This document shows positions 7,921 through 17,303 of a stretch of DNA of 64,000 bases, piece by piece. The notes beneath the pieces were generated by a model, which did no database searches, had not been told where the DNA came from, and saw only the letters and a list, made by a program, of their open reading frames with translations. Source of the stretch: Paenibacillus macerans (GTDB lineage: Bacteria > Bacillota > Bacilli > Paenibacillales > Paenibacillaceae); NCBI RefSeq assembly GCF_900454495.1, contig NZ_UGSI01000002.1, positions 620,001 through 684,000 of the forward strand, in the 5' to 3' direction. Made by a program: the position numbers and the translations under genes. The stretch's first letter is position 1; each line of letters begins with the position of its first letter.

Positions 7921-9648
7921 TTGATCAAACTTTTCCGCTATTTGAAACCATACCGCTGGCTGGTCGCCGGAGTGCTCGCCCTCGTCTTTCTTCAGACGTT
8001 GTCCGAGCTGTATTTGCCGACACTGATGGCCGATATCGTCGATATCGGCGTCGTCAAAGGTGACACGCCGTATATTTGGCGGGTGGGCGGATTTATGCTG
8101 CTAGTGGCGCTGGGCGGAATGGCCTGCTCCATCGGAGCGAGCTTCTTCTCGTCCAAGGCGGCGTCGGGATTCGGCAAGCGGCTGCGCGCCAAAATGTTTA
8201 ACCATGTGTCCAACTTTTCGCTGGAAGAGTTCGACAAGGTGGGCACCGCTTCGCTGATCACCCGGACGACGAACGACATTACCCAAGTTCAGCAGGTGCT
8301 GATCATGATGATGCGGATGATGGTAATGGCGCCGCTCATGTGTTTGGGCGGGATCATCATGGCCGTATCGAAGAACGCGGAATTGTCCCTGGTGCTGGTG
8401 GTCGTCCTTCCGGTGCTGGCCGGGTCGATCTGGTTGATTGCCGGCAAAGGGATCCCGCTGTTTAAGGCGATTCAGAAAAAAATCGATAAGCTGAACCTCG
8501 TCATGCGCGAGAGTCTGACCGGCATCCGGGTTATCCGCTCGTTTAACCGGACCGCTTACGAAAGCAAACGGTTTGACGCGGCCAACCTCGATTTGACGGA
8601 TACCTCGATTCGGGTCAATAAAATCATGGCTTTCATGATGCCGATCATGATGCTGGTGATGAACCTGTCTTCGGTGGCGATCATTTGGTTCGGCGGGCTG
8701 CGGATCGATGCCGGGCAAATGCAGGTAGGGGACCTGATGGCTTTTCTGCAGTACGCGATGCAGATTATGTTTTCGCTCGTCATGGTTTCGATGATGTTCG
8801 TCATGGTTCCCCGCGCTTCCGCTTCCGCCGTGCGGATCAACGAGGTGCTGGACATGGTTCCGGAGATCAAGGATGCCGATGTGGCGGCGGCGATGTCCGG
8901 GCAAAAAGGTTACGTGGAATTTCAAAACGTCTCCTTCAGCTATCCCGGAGCGGAACAGCCGGCGGTGCGGGACATTACGTTCAGCGCCAAGCCGGGCGAG
9001 GTGACCGCGATCATTGGCGGAACGGGTTCCGGGAAATCGACGCTGATCAGCTTGATTCCGCGGTTTTACGACGTCGATGAGGGACGCGTGCTGGTGGACG
9101 GCGTCGATGTGCGGGAGATGAAGCAGGAGGAACTGCGGCGCAAAATCGGTTTCGTTCCGCAAAAAGCGGTGTTGTTCTCCGGCACCATCAACGACAACAT
9201 CCGTTACGGCAAGGAGGACGCCACCGACGAGGAGATCCGCCACGCGGCCGAGATCGCCCAGGCGAGCGATTTTATCGCCGAGATGGAGCATGGTTACGAA
9301 TCGGTGATCGCTCAAGGAGGCACCAACGTGTCGGGCGGGCAGAAGCAGCGGCTTTCCATCGCCCGGGCGCTCGTGCGGAAGCCGGAAATTTACATTTTCG
9401 ACGACAGCTTCTCCGCGCTCGATTTTAAAACGGACGCGAAGCTGCGCGCCGCCTTGAAGCAGGAGACCCGGGAAGCGACGGTCATTATCGTGGCCCAGCG
9501 GGTAAGCACCGTGCTTGACGCCGACCGCATCATCGTCATGAACGAAAGCCGGATCGCCGGCATCGGCAATCACCGCGAACTGATGGAAACCTGCGACGTG
9601 TATAAAGAGATCGTTTATTCACAGCTTTCGGAGGAGGAGATTGCATGA
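7921..9648 (+). CDS. ABC exporter half-transporter with degenerate ATP site (YfiB-like)
   Basis: Fused membrane domain (six helices, residues about 1-310) and ATPase domain. Walker A is GGTGSGKST and the signature is VSGGQKQRLSIARAL, but Walker B reads IYIFDDSFSALD, with Asp where the catalytic Glu is expected, the mark of the non-hydrolysing half in heterodimeric exporters. Start is uncertain: GGAG at 7908-7911 best fits the TTG at 7921 (spacing 9), although in-frame ATGs exist at 7912 and 7915. It overlaps the next gene by four bases. Likely drug or lipid export with its partner. Confidence 0.9.
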   Translation: MIKLFRYLKPYRWLVAGVLALVFLQTLSELYLPTLMADIVDIGVVKGDTPYIWRVGGFMLLVALGGMACSIGASFFSSKAASGFGKRLRAKMFNHVSNFSLEEFDKVGTASLITRTTNDITQVQQVLIMMMRMMVMAPLMCLGGIIMAVSKNAELSLVLVVVLPVLAGSIWLIAGKGIPLFKAIQKKIDKLNLVMRESLTGIRVIRSFNRTAYESKRFDAANLDLTDTSIRVNKIMAFMMPIMMLVMNLSSVAIIWFGGLRIDAGQMQVGDLMAFLQYAMQIMFSLVMVSMMFVMVPRASASAVRINEVLDMVPEIKDADVAAAMSGQKGYVEFQNVSFSYPGAEQPAVRDITFSAKPGEVTAIIGGTGSGKSTLISLIPRFYDVDEGRVLVDGVDVREMKQEELRRKIGFVPQKAVLFSGTINDNIRYGKEDATDEEIRHAAEIAQASDFIAEMEHGYESVIAQGGTNVSGGQKQRLSIARALVRKPEIYIFDDSFSALDFKTDAKLRAALKQETREATVIIVAQRVSTVLDADRIIVMNESRIAGIGNHRELMETCDVYKEIVYSQLSEEEIA

Positions 9649-11573
9649 GTCAGGAGCAAAAAGGCGCGGGCGCCTCTGGGCAGCCTGCCGGCAGACCTCC
9701 GGGGCTAAGAGGACACGCTCCGAGACATCCCGGACCGGGAGGGCCCGGCGGACCCGGCATGAGCATGCCGGCCGAGAAAGCAAAGGACTTCAAAGGGACT
9801 TTAAAGCGGCTTATCCGTTATTTGCGGCCGCATCAATATCAATTGGCAGCCGTGCTTGTCATGGCGGTTTTAAGCACCGTGTTCAGCATCGTAAGCCCCA
9901 AGGTGATGGGGAAAGCGACGACCAAGCTGTTTGAAGGGATTATGGCGAAAATTCAGGGGGTTCCCGGGGCGGCGATCGATTTTGCGTACGTGTGGCAGAT
10001 CATCATGGTCCTGGTGGGACTTTACGTATTAAGCTCGCTGTTCAGTTATGTGCAGCAGTACCTGATGGCCGGCGTCGCGCAGAAAACGGTGTACGACTTG
10101 CGCCGCGATGTGAACGCCAAGCTGAACCGGCTGCCTTTGAAATACTTCGACGCTCGTACCCACGGTGAAATTCTCAGCCGGGTCACGAACGACGTCGACA
10201 ATATCAGCAATACCTTGCAGCAAAGCTTGACGCAACTGATCACCTCGATCTTGACGCTTATCGGCGTCATCGTGATGATGCTGTCGATCAGCCCGCTGAT
10301 GACGCTGATTGCCGTGCTGACGCTGCCGCTCAGCGTGCTGGCGATCACCCAGGTCGCCAAACGCTCGCAGAAGCAGTTCGTCCGCCAGCAGGCGGAGCTG
10401 GGCAAACTTAACGGCCATGTAGAGGAAATGTATACCGGCCACAAAATCATTAAGGCGTTCGGCCGCGAGAAAACGTCGCTTGAGCAGTTTGACGACATTA
10501 ATGAGCGGCTGTACACGGCAGGCTGGAAGGCGCAGTTCATTTCCGGCGTCATCATGCCGATCATGAGCTTTATCGGGAACATCGGCTATGTGCTCGTGTC
10601 CGTGGTCGGCGGCATCCTCGTCACCAAACGGACGATCGAGATCGGCGATGTGCAGGCCTTCATCCAATATGCGCGGCAGTTTACGATGCCGATCACGCAA
10701 ACGGCGAACATCGCCAACATCATTCAATCGACGGTCGCTTCGGCGGAACGCGTATTCGAAATTTTGGACGAAGAAGAGGAAGTGCCGGAATCGGCCCGGC
10801 CGAAGGTACTCAAAGAGCCGCGCGGCGATGTGGCCTTCAATCACGTGAAGTTCGGATACGATCCTCAGCATCCGCTGATCGAGGATATGAACATTAATGT
10901 ATCGCAGGGGCAAACGATCGCGATCGTCGGACCTACCGGGGCCGGCAAAACAACGCTGATCAACCTGCTGATGCGGTTTTATGAAGTGGGCGACGGGGCG
11001 ATTAGCGTGGACGGCGTCAACATCGCGGAGATGAAGCGCGGCGACCTGCGCAGCATGTTCGGCATGGTGCTGCAGGATACGTGGCTGTTCAACGGCACGA
11101 TCCGCGACAATATCGCCTACGGACGCGAAGGCGCGACCGAGGAGGAAGTGGTGCGGGCAGCCAAAATGGCCTACGCCGATCACTTTATCCGCACGCTGCC
11201 GGACGGATATGATACGATCCTGAACGAAGAGGCCTCCAACATCTCGCAGGGTCAGAAACAGCTGCTGACGATCGCGCGGGCGATTTTGGCCGACCCGGCC
11301 ATTCTCATTTTGGATGAAGCCACGAGCAGCGTCGACACCCGGACCGAGGTGCAGATCCAGAAAGCGATGAACGAACTGATGAAGGGCAGAACAAGCTTTG
11401 TCATCGCCCACCGCCTTTCGACGATCAAGGACGCCGATCTGATCCTGGTCATGAATCACGGTTCGGTGATCGAAAAAGGCACGCATGAACAATTGCTGGC
11501 TGCAAAAGGCTTCTACGCCGATCTGTACAACAGCCAGTTTACGAAAGGCAGCTTCGAGCCGGAGGCGGTGTAA
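9645..11573 (+). CDS. ABC exporter half-transporter, catalytic partner (YfiC-like)
   Basis: 642-residue fused exporter half. An unusual N-terminal tail of about 45 residues is rich in Gly, Pro and Arg, then six membrane helices, then an ATPase with Walker A GPTGAGKTT, signature NISQGQKQLLTIARA and canonical Walker B ILILDEATSSVD including the catalytic Glu. Together with the degenerate partner it forms an asymmetric heterodimer. The ATG overlaps the previous stop (ATGA). The MarR-ABC-ABC layout points to inducible multidrug export; the substrate is unknown. Confidence 0.92.
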   Translation: MSQEQKGAGASGQPAGRPPGLRGHAPRHPGPGGPGGPGMSMPAEKAKDFKGTLKRLIRYLRPHQYQLAAVLVMAVLSTVFSIVSPKVMGKATTKLFEGIMAKIQGVPGAAIDFAYVWQIIMVLVGLYVLSSLFSYVQQYLMAGVAQKTVYDLRRDVNAKLNRLPLKYFDARTHGEILSRVTNDVDNISNTLQQSLTQLITSILTLIGVIVMMLSISPLMTLIAVLTLPLSVLAITQVAKRSQKQFVRQQAELGKLNGHVEEMYTGHKIIKAFGREKTSLEQFDDINERLYTAGWKAQFISGVIMPIMSFIGNIGYVLVSVVGGILVTKRTIEIGDVQAFIQYARQFTMPITQTANIANIIQSTVASAERVFEILDEEEEVPESARPKVLKEPRGDVAFNHVKFGYDPQHPLIEDMNINVSQGQTIAIVGPTGAGKTTLINLLMRFYEVGDGAISVDGVNIAEMKRGDLRSMFGMVLQDTWLFNGTIRDNIAYGREGATEEEVVRAAKMAYADHFIRTLPDGYDTILNEEASNISQGQKQLLTIARAILADPAILILDEATSSVDTRTEVQIQKAMNELMKGRTSFVIAHRLSTIKDADLILVMNHGSVIEKGTHEQLLAAKGFYADLYNSQFTKGSFEPEAV

Positions 11574-11702
11574 AAGAGGCAATCATTTAAATATCCTATA
11601 AACTAGTAGACGATTCTGGAAATAACGTTAGCATGATGGCAAGTGAAGACATGAGAAAAGGGCAAAACTAGTCTGTTGAAGATCTCGGGTGACAGCATAA
11701 AG

Positions 11703-11905
11703 GAAAAAAAGGGCGCTATTTCAGCCGATACCCCCATGTTGCGTGCAATAGAGGAATTTTATGGCGCTATTTTCACGATTTAGTGGCGAAAGGCCACTTT
11801 TAGACCTGTTCATCAAAAAATAAGACCCAAAAGTTCCCCTATTGGTGATAAATAGGCTCAAATTGGAAAATAAGACCCGAAAGTTCCGCTATTTTATAGG
11901 GGCGA
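11703..11905 (+). repeat. Dispersed intergenic repeat, 'AGTTCCGCTAT' family, copy 2
   Basis: Blocks AAAAAAAGGGCGCTATTT, CCAAAAGTTCCCCTATT and CCGAAAGTTCCGCTATTTTA recur within 200 bp; AAAATAAGACCC-AAAGTTCC occurs twice about 55 bp apart. The same family is at 6955-7165 and 61060-61280. The rest of the interval 11574-11990 holds no gene. Confidence 0.65.
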
Positions 11906-11992
11906 TACTGAGCACAAGACTAATATAGAACAAAGCGATCCATGACCCCCGTCCGCAGATAAGCCATATTATTTCCGGATCCTTCTACTAGC

Positions 11993-12034
11993 AAAAGCCG
12001 GGCGCACCGCAAAGCAGTGCGTACCGGCTTTTTA
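11993..12034. terminator. Bidirectional terminator between convergent ABC and MFS genes
   Basis: AAAGCCGG (11995-12002) pairs with CCGGCTTT (12024-12031), extended by GCGCAC...GTGCGT, with a T run rightward and a shorter one leftward. It separates the ABC operon from the convergent MFS gene. Confidence 0.8.
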
Positions 12035-12038
12035 TAAT

Positions 12039-13292
12039 TTAAGCTGCGGACCTGAAAGGCTTTAGGTGCAGCCCCTTTTTCTTCGTGTTTTCCACAGGCG
12101 GTTTTATGAGCGCCGCGATGACGACTGCGGCCAGGCAGAGCAGGCCGATGACGATGAACGCCGGCTTGAAGCCGCCCAGCATCACGGCGATGAACGAGCC
12201 GGATAGCGCGCCGATGCCGAAGCCCTGATAGATGAGACCGTAGTTTTTGCTGTGGTTGGCCAGGCCGAAGAAGTCGCCGACAATCGCCGGAAAGATCGTG
12301 ATATTGCCGCCGAAGCAAAAGGCGATAGCCGCCACGCAGGCGAAGAACAGACCGAAATTCAGCTGAGCAAAGCTCAGGGTGAACACCGCCGCCGCCGTTA
12401 CCGCCAGCGCTCCGCCGATCAGGCCCAGCCGGCTTATCTTATCGGACAGCGCGCCCAGCACCAGCCTGCCCGACGTGTTGAACAAAGCGATCAACGCGAC
12501 CGCGTTGGCCGCGGCGGCCTCGTTAAGCCCGGCAAGCTGAATGCCGATGTCCTTCACGATGCCGATCAGATAAAGCCCGCTCATACAGGCGGTAAAAAAG
12601 ATCGCGAACAGCATGTAAGCCTCTTTCGTACGCAGCATTTCACCCACGGAGTAATTGCGCGGCTCCATATCTGCGGCCTTGTCCGCGCCGTACGGGCGCG
12701 ATTCGGCTGCCGGGACGGCGGGCGAATGCTGCGCCTCGCGCACCAGCAAGGAACCGGTGGCAATCAGCGCCATGACGATCAAACCCCAATAAAGAAAAGC
12801 TCCGGAAACGCCGGCAGTTTCAAGCAAAGCCCCGTTGACATACTTGAACAGCAGGCTGCCCGTACCGTAAGCCCCGACGGAAACGCCGGAGATAAGACCC
12901 TTGCGGCCGGGGAACCATTTCAGCAGATTGGACAGTGAGGTGATATAAGCCGTCCCGTCCGCATAGCCGACCATCACGCCGGCGAGCAGGTACAGCATCG
13001 GAAGGGAACTTGCCTGCGAGCTTAACATCAGGCCGAGTCCCAACAAAATGCCTGCCGCCATCGTCAGCCTGCGCAGACCGAAGCGGTCCTGCAGCTTGCC
13101 CGCAAACAATGTGGCCAAGGCGAGCGCGAAACTTGTGATGGAGAAGGTTGTAGAAACGGAGCCAAGATCCCACCCGAATTTGTTCGCCAATGGCTGGTTA
13201 AACAGACTCCAGGTATAGATGGTGCCGAGACCCATCTGCATAATAATGGTGCCCAATACGATCGGCCACCGCTTTCCGGATTTGCCGTTCAT
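12039..13292 (-). CDS. OFA-type major facilitator transporter (YhjX-like)
   Basis: 12-helix MFS protein, about 417 residues. GLGTIYTWSLFNQPL in helix 1, the cytoplasmic loop LQDRFGLRRL, and GGNITIFPAIVGDFFG are typical of the oxalate:formate antiporter-like group that includes E. coli YhjX. GAAGGA lies directly against the ATG at 13298, so the ATG at 13292 (MNGKSGKRW, spacing 6) is preferred. It sits just downstream of the LytT-type regulator on the same strand. In E. coli, yhjX is the target of the LytST-like pyruvate system YpdAB, so pyruvate or another carboxylate is a reasonable substrate guess. Confidence 0.85.
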   Translation of the reverse strand: MNGKSGKRWPIVLGTIIMQMGLGTIYTWSLFNQPLANKFGWDLGSVSTTFSITSFALALATLFAGKLQDRFGLRRLTMAAGILLGLGLMLSSQASSLPMLYLLAGVMVGYADGTAYITSLSNLLKWFPGRKGLISGVSVGAYGTGSLLFKYVNGALLETAGVSGAFLYWGLIVMALIATGSLLVREAQHSPAVPAAESRPYGADKAADMEPRNYSVGEMLRTKEAYMLFAIFFTACMSGLYLIGIVKDIGIQLAGLNEAAAANAVALIALFNTSGRLVLGALSDKISRLGLIGGALAVTAAAVFTLSFAQLNFGLFFACVAAIAFCFGGNITIFPAIVGDFFGLANHSKNYGLIYQGFGIGALSGSFIAVMLGGFKPAFIVIGLLCLAAVVIAALIKPPVENTKKKGLHLKPFRSAA

Positions 13293-13349
13293 AGCCATTC
13301 CTTCTTTCTCTCTCGATTCCGCAAGAGCTCTCTGCACTCTTATTGTAAA

Positions 13350-13399
13350 CGAATACGCGCAGCGCTTGACGGGAACGGGAACGAAATGACGCGAATACG
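13350..13399 (-). promoter_or_regulatory. Direct repeat upstream of the MFS gene, possible LytTR site
   Basis: CGTATTCG occurs twice on the reverse strand (13392-13399 and 13350-13357), 42 bp apart, about four helical turns, in the lytT-MFS spacer. LytTR-domain regulators bind direct repeats, usually more closely spaced, so this is only a candidate. Confidence 0.3.
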
Positions 13400-13412
13400 G
13401 AATGAATTGCGG

Positions 13413-14138
13413 CTACAGACGCATGAGCTGCCGGAATTCCTTCGCTTTACCGCGGCTGACCGGCACTTCAAAGTCCAGATCGCGCAGCCGCAGCAAATAG
13501 GTATTGTTGAACCACGGAATAATTTCCTTGATTTTGCCGAGATTAACGATGTAGGAGCGGTGACAGCGAAAAAAATGCTCCTGCGGCAGACGTGCCTGGA
13601 AGTCGCTGATGCTGAGCGCCATCGTGTATTCCCCGCTCTTCGTCATCACGCTGGTGCTCTTCTCCCGGGCGGCCGCATAATAAATGTCGTCGATTTCCAC
13701 GACAATAATTTTTTCGTTTTTCCACAGATTGATCTTGCCGAAGGCGCCTCTTCCTTCTCCCGTGCCTCCGCTTCGCGCCGTGTGGGCCGCCTCCAATTTG
13801 CCAAGCATATTCTGAATCCGCGACTCGCTGTAAGGCTTGAGAATATAATCAAAGGCCTCCAGTTCGAACGCATCCGCGGCATGCTCCTTGTACGCCGTAG
13901 TGAACACGATAAAAGGTCTGGCGGAAAATTTGCTGATCGTCTGAGCCAACAGCAAGCCGTCAATCGAGGGAATATTGATATCCAGAAACAGTACATCAAC
14001 CTCCCGGTTTTGCAAGAACTTCAACGCCTCCAGCCCGTCCTCGAAGCAGGCTTCGACCGCAATCGCGCTGTAGCGCTCGATCAAGTAAGCCAATTCCCGG
14101 CGGGCCAGTTCTTCATCTTCGATGATGATCGCTTTCAT
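13413..14138 (-). CDS. lytT: LytTR-family response regulator (LytT/YpdB-like)
   Basis: 241 residues. Receiver domain 1-118 with acidic pocket EDEE, phospho-acceptor Asp53 in LFLDINIPS, and Lys101 in DYILKPYS; LytTR DNA-binding domain about 135-238 with HFFRCHRSYIVNLGKI. The sensor kinase is upstream on the same strand but 1.4 kb away, because an IS605-type element lies between them. No Shine-Dalgarno sequence is visible before the ATG, which suggests the insertion removed or displaced it. Likely target: the adjacent OFA transporter gene (inference from YpdAB-yhjX). Confidence 0.9.
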   Translation of the reverse strand: MKAIIIEDEELARRELAYLIERYSAIAVEACFEDGLEALKFLQNREVDVLFLDINIPSIDGLLLAQTISKFSARPFIVFTTAYKEHAADAFELEAFDYILKPYSESRIQNMLGKLEAAHTARSGGTGEGRGAFGKINLWKNEKIIVVEIDDIYYAAAREKSTSVMTKSGEYTMALSISDFQARLPQEHFFRCHRSYIVNLGKIKEIIPWFNNTYLLRLRDLDFEVPVSRGKAKEFRQLMRL

Positions 14139-14251
14139 CGATAACGTAAAGGATACTTGAGATTTTAGTCATGAGAGGAATTTACGCCTCACTGACAAGC
14201 TATATTCCTTTACTTCCTCCCTTCAAAATATTGAAAAGACATTGTTATCGC

Positions 14252-14280
14252 TTTAAACGAGAACAAATGTTTGGTATAAT
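14252..14280 (+). promoter_or_regulatory. tnpB promoter with LexA/DinR box
   Basis: TTTAAA (14252-14257), 17 nt, TATAAT (14275-14280). The spacer contains AGAACAAATGTTTG (14260-14273), which matches 13 of 14 positions of the B. subtilis DinR/LexA consensus CGAACRNRYGTTYG. A nearly identical promoter precedes the IS1595-like transposase at 25507. Confidence 0.6.
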
Positions 14281-14343
14281 GGAATGAGATAGATGTTGCT
14301 TCCTTGTGTTGACTTCACCTTTCTTTGAAGTGTGGTGACAGGT

Positions 14344-15452
14344 TTGAAACTTACTTTAACAGCGAAAGTGAAAATACTGCCTAATGAGCAACAAGCGGAT
14401 TGGTTACGACAAACCCTAGCGCGCTTACCGCGAAGCGAGCAACCACTTGTCTGTACTTGTACATAAAGACAAGATCCTCTCGAAGACTTTACTCCACAAC
14501 ATGATGTATCGAGAACTGCGCTATGCTTTTTCGCTCCGGTCGCAAATGGCCCAGTCCGTTATGAGTACCGTCATCGCCAGATACAAGTCGTTACTCAGCA
14601 ACAAACACCCTTGGACACGGTCCTTTTCAAGAAACCCGAGTACGACCTGGTATGGAATCGGGACTATTCGCTCTCCAAACAAATCATTTCCATCAACACG
14701 CTGTATGGTCGGATTAAAGTACCCTACATGACGAAAGGTATGGATTCTTACTTTGACGGATCTTGGTCATACGGCACTGCAAAGTTGGTCCACAAGAAGG
14801 GGAAATTCTTCCTCTATATTCCAGTATCCAAAGAAATCGCCGAAATCGAAACAGGAGCCATCCATCAAGTCGTCGGTATTGATCTCGGGATCAACTTTAT
14901 CGCCACCAGTTATGATTCGCAGGGCAAGTGTACGTTCTTCCACGGTCGACCGATCAAAGATAAGCGATCGAGGTATAAGCATATGCGAAAACAACTGCAA
15001 CAAGTCGGCACAGCCTCCGCCAGAAGGAAACTAAAGCGGATTGGAGGACGAGAAAACCGTTGGATGTATGATGTCAATCATTGTGTATCGAAGGCACTCG
15101 TCCGTAAGTATGGTGCAACCTTGATGGTGGTGGAGAATTTAAAAGGTGTTCGTAGTAAAACAGAAAAGATTCAACTTAACGAACGTTATGAATCGGTATC
15201 TTGGTCGTTCTATCAACTAAGAAAGATGATCGAGTACAAAGCCGCATTACATGGAGGAAAAGTGATTGCTGTAGATCCCAAGTACACCTCACAGACCTGC
15301 CGAAGTGCGGCCGTAAAAACAAAGGGAACCGGGACAAGAAGAAGCATCACTTCAAATGTAAAGAATGCGGGTATAGCTCAAGTGATGATCGAGTTGCCGC
15401 CATGAACCTTCAGCGTATTGGAATGAAGTACATCACTAAAGGGATTGTATAA
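14344..15452 (+). pseudogene. tnpB: tnpB RNA-guided nuclease pseudogene
   Basis: Starts at a TTG (MKLTLTAKVKILPNEQQ) and would encode an IS605-family TnpB, but the frame shifts three times: near 14445, near 14607 and near 15297. Recognisable pieces are RuvC-I VGIDLGINF, RuvC-II LMVVENLKGVR, the zinc ribbon CGRKNKGN...CKECG, and RuvC-III SSDDRVAAMNL. At the last shift one C appears lost, splitting TC from PKCG. Catalytic residues survive in separate frames, so decay seems recent. An ancestral copy would have cleaved DNA using a guide RNA from the element's right end. Confidence 0.88.
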
Positions 15453-15550
15453 GGTATACCTATACAATTGGGCAGATGTCAACCTGCCTATAGTAACGCC
15501 ATGTTAAGGAAGGAGACTTTTTGTCGCATTCACTTCCGGGCAGTTACAAG

Positions 15551-15570
15551 CTCATGACTTTAGTCATGAG
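15551..15570 (+). repeat. Right-end hairpin of the IS605-type element
   Basis: CTCATGACTTTAGTCATGAG, a perfect 9-bp inverted repeat with a 2-nt loop. It overlaps the end of the kinase gene, supplying its stop codon at 15560-15562 and its last codons. Confidence 0.8.
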
Positions 15571-17239
15571 TAATTGATGAGATCTCCTTCTTGAGGTTAA
15601 AATAAATCGCCGTTCCTTTGTCCAGCCTGTGGATCCTAAGCCCTTCCCCGTAGATCAGCTTTACTCTGCGGTGTACATTGTAAAGCCCGATCCGGTTGTC
15701 TTCCATGGAGCCTTCGTATACCTTACGTATCGTTTCCGGCTCGATGCCGGCGCCCGTGTCGACAATGCCGATACGCACGGTGTCTCCGCGGTCTTTGACC
15801 GATATCGTGACCGTACCCTTGCCTTTTCCCTTCAAAATTCCGTGGACGATCGCATTCTCCACCAGCGGCTGAATGATCAGACTCGGAATTCGCACCTGCG
15901 TATCGTCGATATCGTAGCGCACCTCCAGCCGGCTGCCGAAACGGGCCTGCTCGATCTCCACATACTGCCGCACCTGCTGCAGCTCCTTGCTGAGATCGAT
16001 CATCTCGTCCGTCAGCTCTAGATTGTAGCGCATGTATCCGGACAAATTGACGATCAGTTCGCGCGCCTTTTCCGGGTCGACACGGATGGAGGAAGCGATC
16101 GCGTTGAGCGCGTTGAACAGGAAATGCGGGTGAATCCGCGTCTGCAGCGCCTTGAGCTCGGCCTTGTTGGCCATCTGCTTAAGGTCCTCAATGCGCGAAA
16201 CCTCCATTAGCGTGGAGATCATCTGAGACAGTCCAACGGCCATCGCCTGCAGCGAGTAAGTGATTTTATGCGCCTTGGCATAATAAATTTTCAGCGCGCC
16301 CGTTACCTCCCCCTTTTCCTTGAGCGGAATAATGATCTGCGACTTGATCCGGGGGTCGATATGGGCGGCCTCATTATTGCGGATCGTAATTTCCCCGTTG
16401 GCCAGCGAACTCTTTGTCTCATCGCTCACGATTTCATGCCGGTTCGCATAATGTTCCTCCCCCAAGCCCACGTAAGCGAGAATATACCGGGTATCGGTGA
16501 GCGCCACGGCGTCCGCGCCGATTTCGGCCTGGATGATGCGGCAGATCTTCCGCAGCGATTCGGGCGTGATGGAGCGAAAATAAGGCAGCGTCTTGTTGGC
16601 GATATCGAGCGCCAGCTTGGCCTGCCTGGCGGCGATCCGCTCCTTCTCTCCTTCCACGCTCTGCACCAGCATCACGATCAATCCCACGCAGACCTGGCTG
16701 GCAATCATCGGCAGGGCGATCTGCGAAACGATGTTCAGCCCCAGCGAGTACGGCTCGGCCATCCAGAGAATCAGCAGCATCGTCAGCGCTTCACAGCCCA
16801 TGCCGGCGGCGATGCCGACCGCCCATTTCCGTTCCGCCGGCGTGCGGACGTATATGATGCTTGCAACAACGCCCGCAATCATGCTCGTTATGAGGCAGGG
16901 CAGCGAGGTCACCCCGCCGATGTCGATCAAGAAGCGGTGCGCGCCCGACAGGAGCCCGGTGATCAGGCCGACCGCCGGGCCGAAGAGTATGCCTCCCGCC
17001 ATGATGGCGATAATCCGCACGTTGACCAGCGAGCCTTCAACGTTGATGCCGCTGTAGGTTCCGAAGATGGCGAACAGACTGAAAATGGCCGTAGCCAGCG
17101 CCAGCTCCTGACGGTTGTATTCTTTCTTCTGAAAAAGCTCCTTGAAGCGGGGCAGACGGGTCAGCACAAACAAACACATTTGCAGCAGCGCCGCCCGCTC
17201 CAGCAGCTGCAGCAAAATAAACAAAGTGTGTTGCATCAT
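15560..17239 (-). CDS. lytS: LytS-family sensor histidine kinase
   Basis: 559 residues. Membrane 5TM-LYT sensor domain (about 1-190) with FGTYSGINVEG, MAGGILFGPAVGLITGLLSG and RFLIDIGG; a GAF-like domain (about 210-350); then the kinase with H-box RIHPHFLFNALNAI (His near 367), N-box QPLVENAIVHG and G-box VDTGAGI and RIGLYNVH. Relatives sense extracellular pyruvate or cell-wall state. GGAGGG precedes the ATG. The final residues ITHD and stop lie in the right-end hairpin of the inserted element, so the native C-terminus is altered by a few residues. Confidence 0.92.
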   Translation of the reverse strand: MMQHTLFILLQLLERAALLQMCLFVLTRLPRFKELFQKKEYNRQELALATAIFSLFAIFGTYSGINVEGSLVNVRIIAIMAGGILFGPAVGLITGLLSGAHRFLIDIGGVTSLPCLITSMIAGVVASIIYVRTPAERKWAVGIAAGMGCEALTMLLILWMAEPYSLGLNIVSQIALPMIASQVCVGLIVMLVQSVEGEKERIAARQAKLALDIANKTLPYFRSITPESLRKICRIIQAEIGADAVALTDTRYILAYVGLGEEHYANRHEIVSDETKSSLANGEITIRNNEAAHIDPRIKSQIIIPLKEKGEVTGALKIYYAKAHKITYSLQAMAVGLSQMISTLMEVSRIEDLKQMANKAELKALQTRIHPHFLFNALNAIASSIRVDPEKARELIVNLSGYMRYNLELTDEMIDLSKELQQVRQYVEIEQARFGSRLEVRYDIDDTQVRIPSLIIQPLVENAIVHGILKGKGKGTVTISVKDRGDTVRIGIVDTGAGIEPETIRKVYEGSMEDNRIGLYNVHRRVKLIYGEGLRIHRLDKGTAIYFNLKKEISSITHD

Positions 17240-17303
17240 TCATCCCTCCACCCGGAATCGAGACGATCTTGTTTTTACCCTATCAAGGATATGCGTCATA
17301 TTT

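Larger units (their letters stand above)
14160..15572 (+). mobile_element. IS200/IS605-type, TnpB-only element (decayed)
   Basis: About 1.4 kb inserted between the kinase and regulator genes. Both ends carry TTTAGTCATGAG (14164-14175 and 15559-15570). The left end continues into a small GAGG...CCTC hairpin; the right end is a perfect hairpin CTCATGACT-TT-AGTCATGAG. No TnpA is present. The single gene has three frameshifts, so the element cannot move by itself. The segment after tnpB would encode the right-end omega-RNA. Exact boundaries are approximate. Confidence 0.75.

Noticed and set aside
8101..9573. Long reverse-strand frames opposite the ABC genes, and similar ones opposite moaA, glnS and the helicase
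   Set aside because: His/Arg/Gln-rich shadow translations of GC-rich genes without ribosome binding sites or family resemblance.
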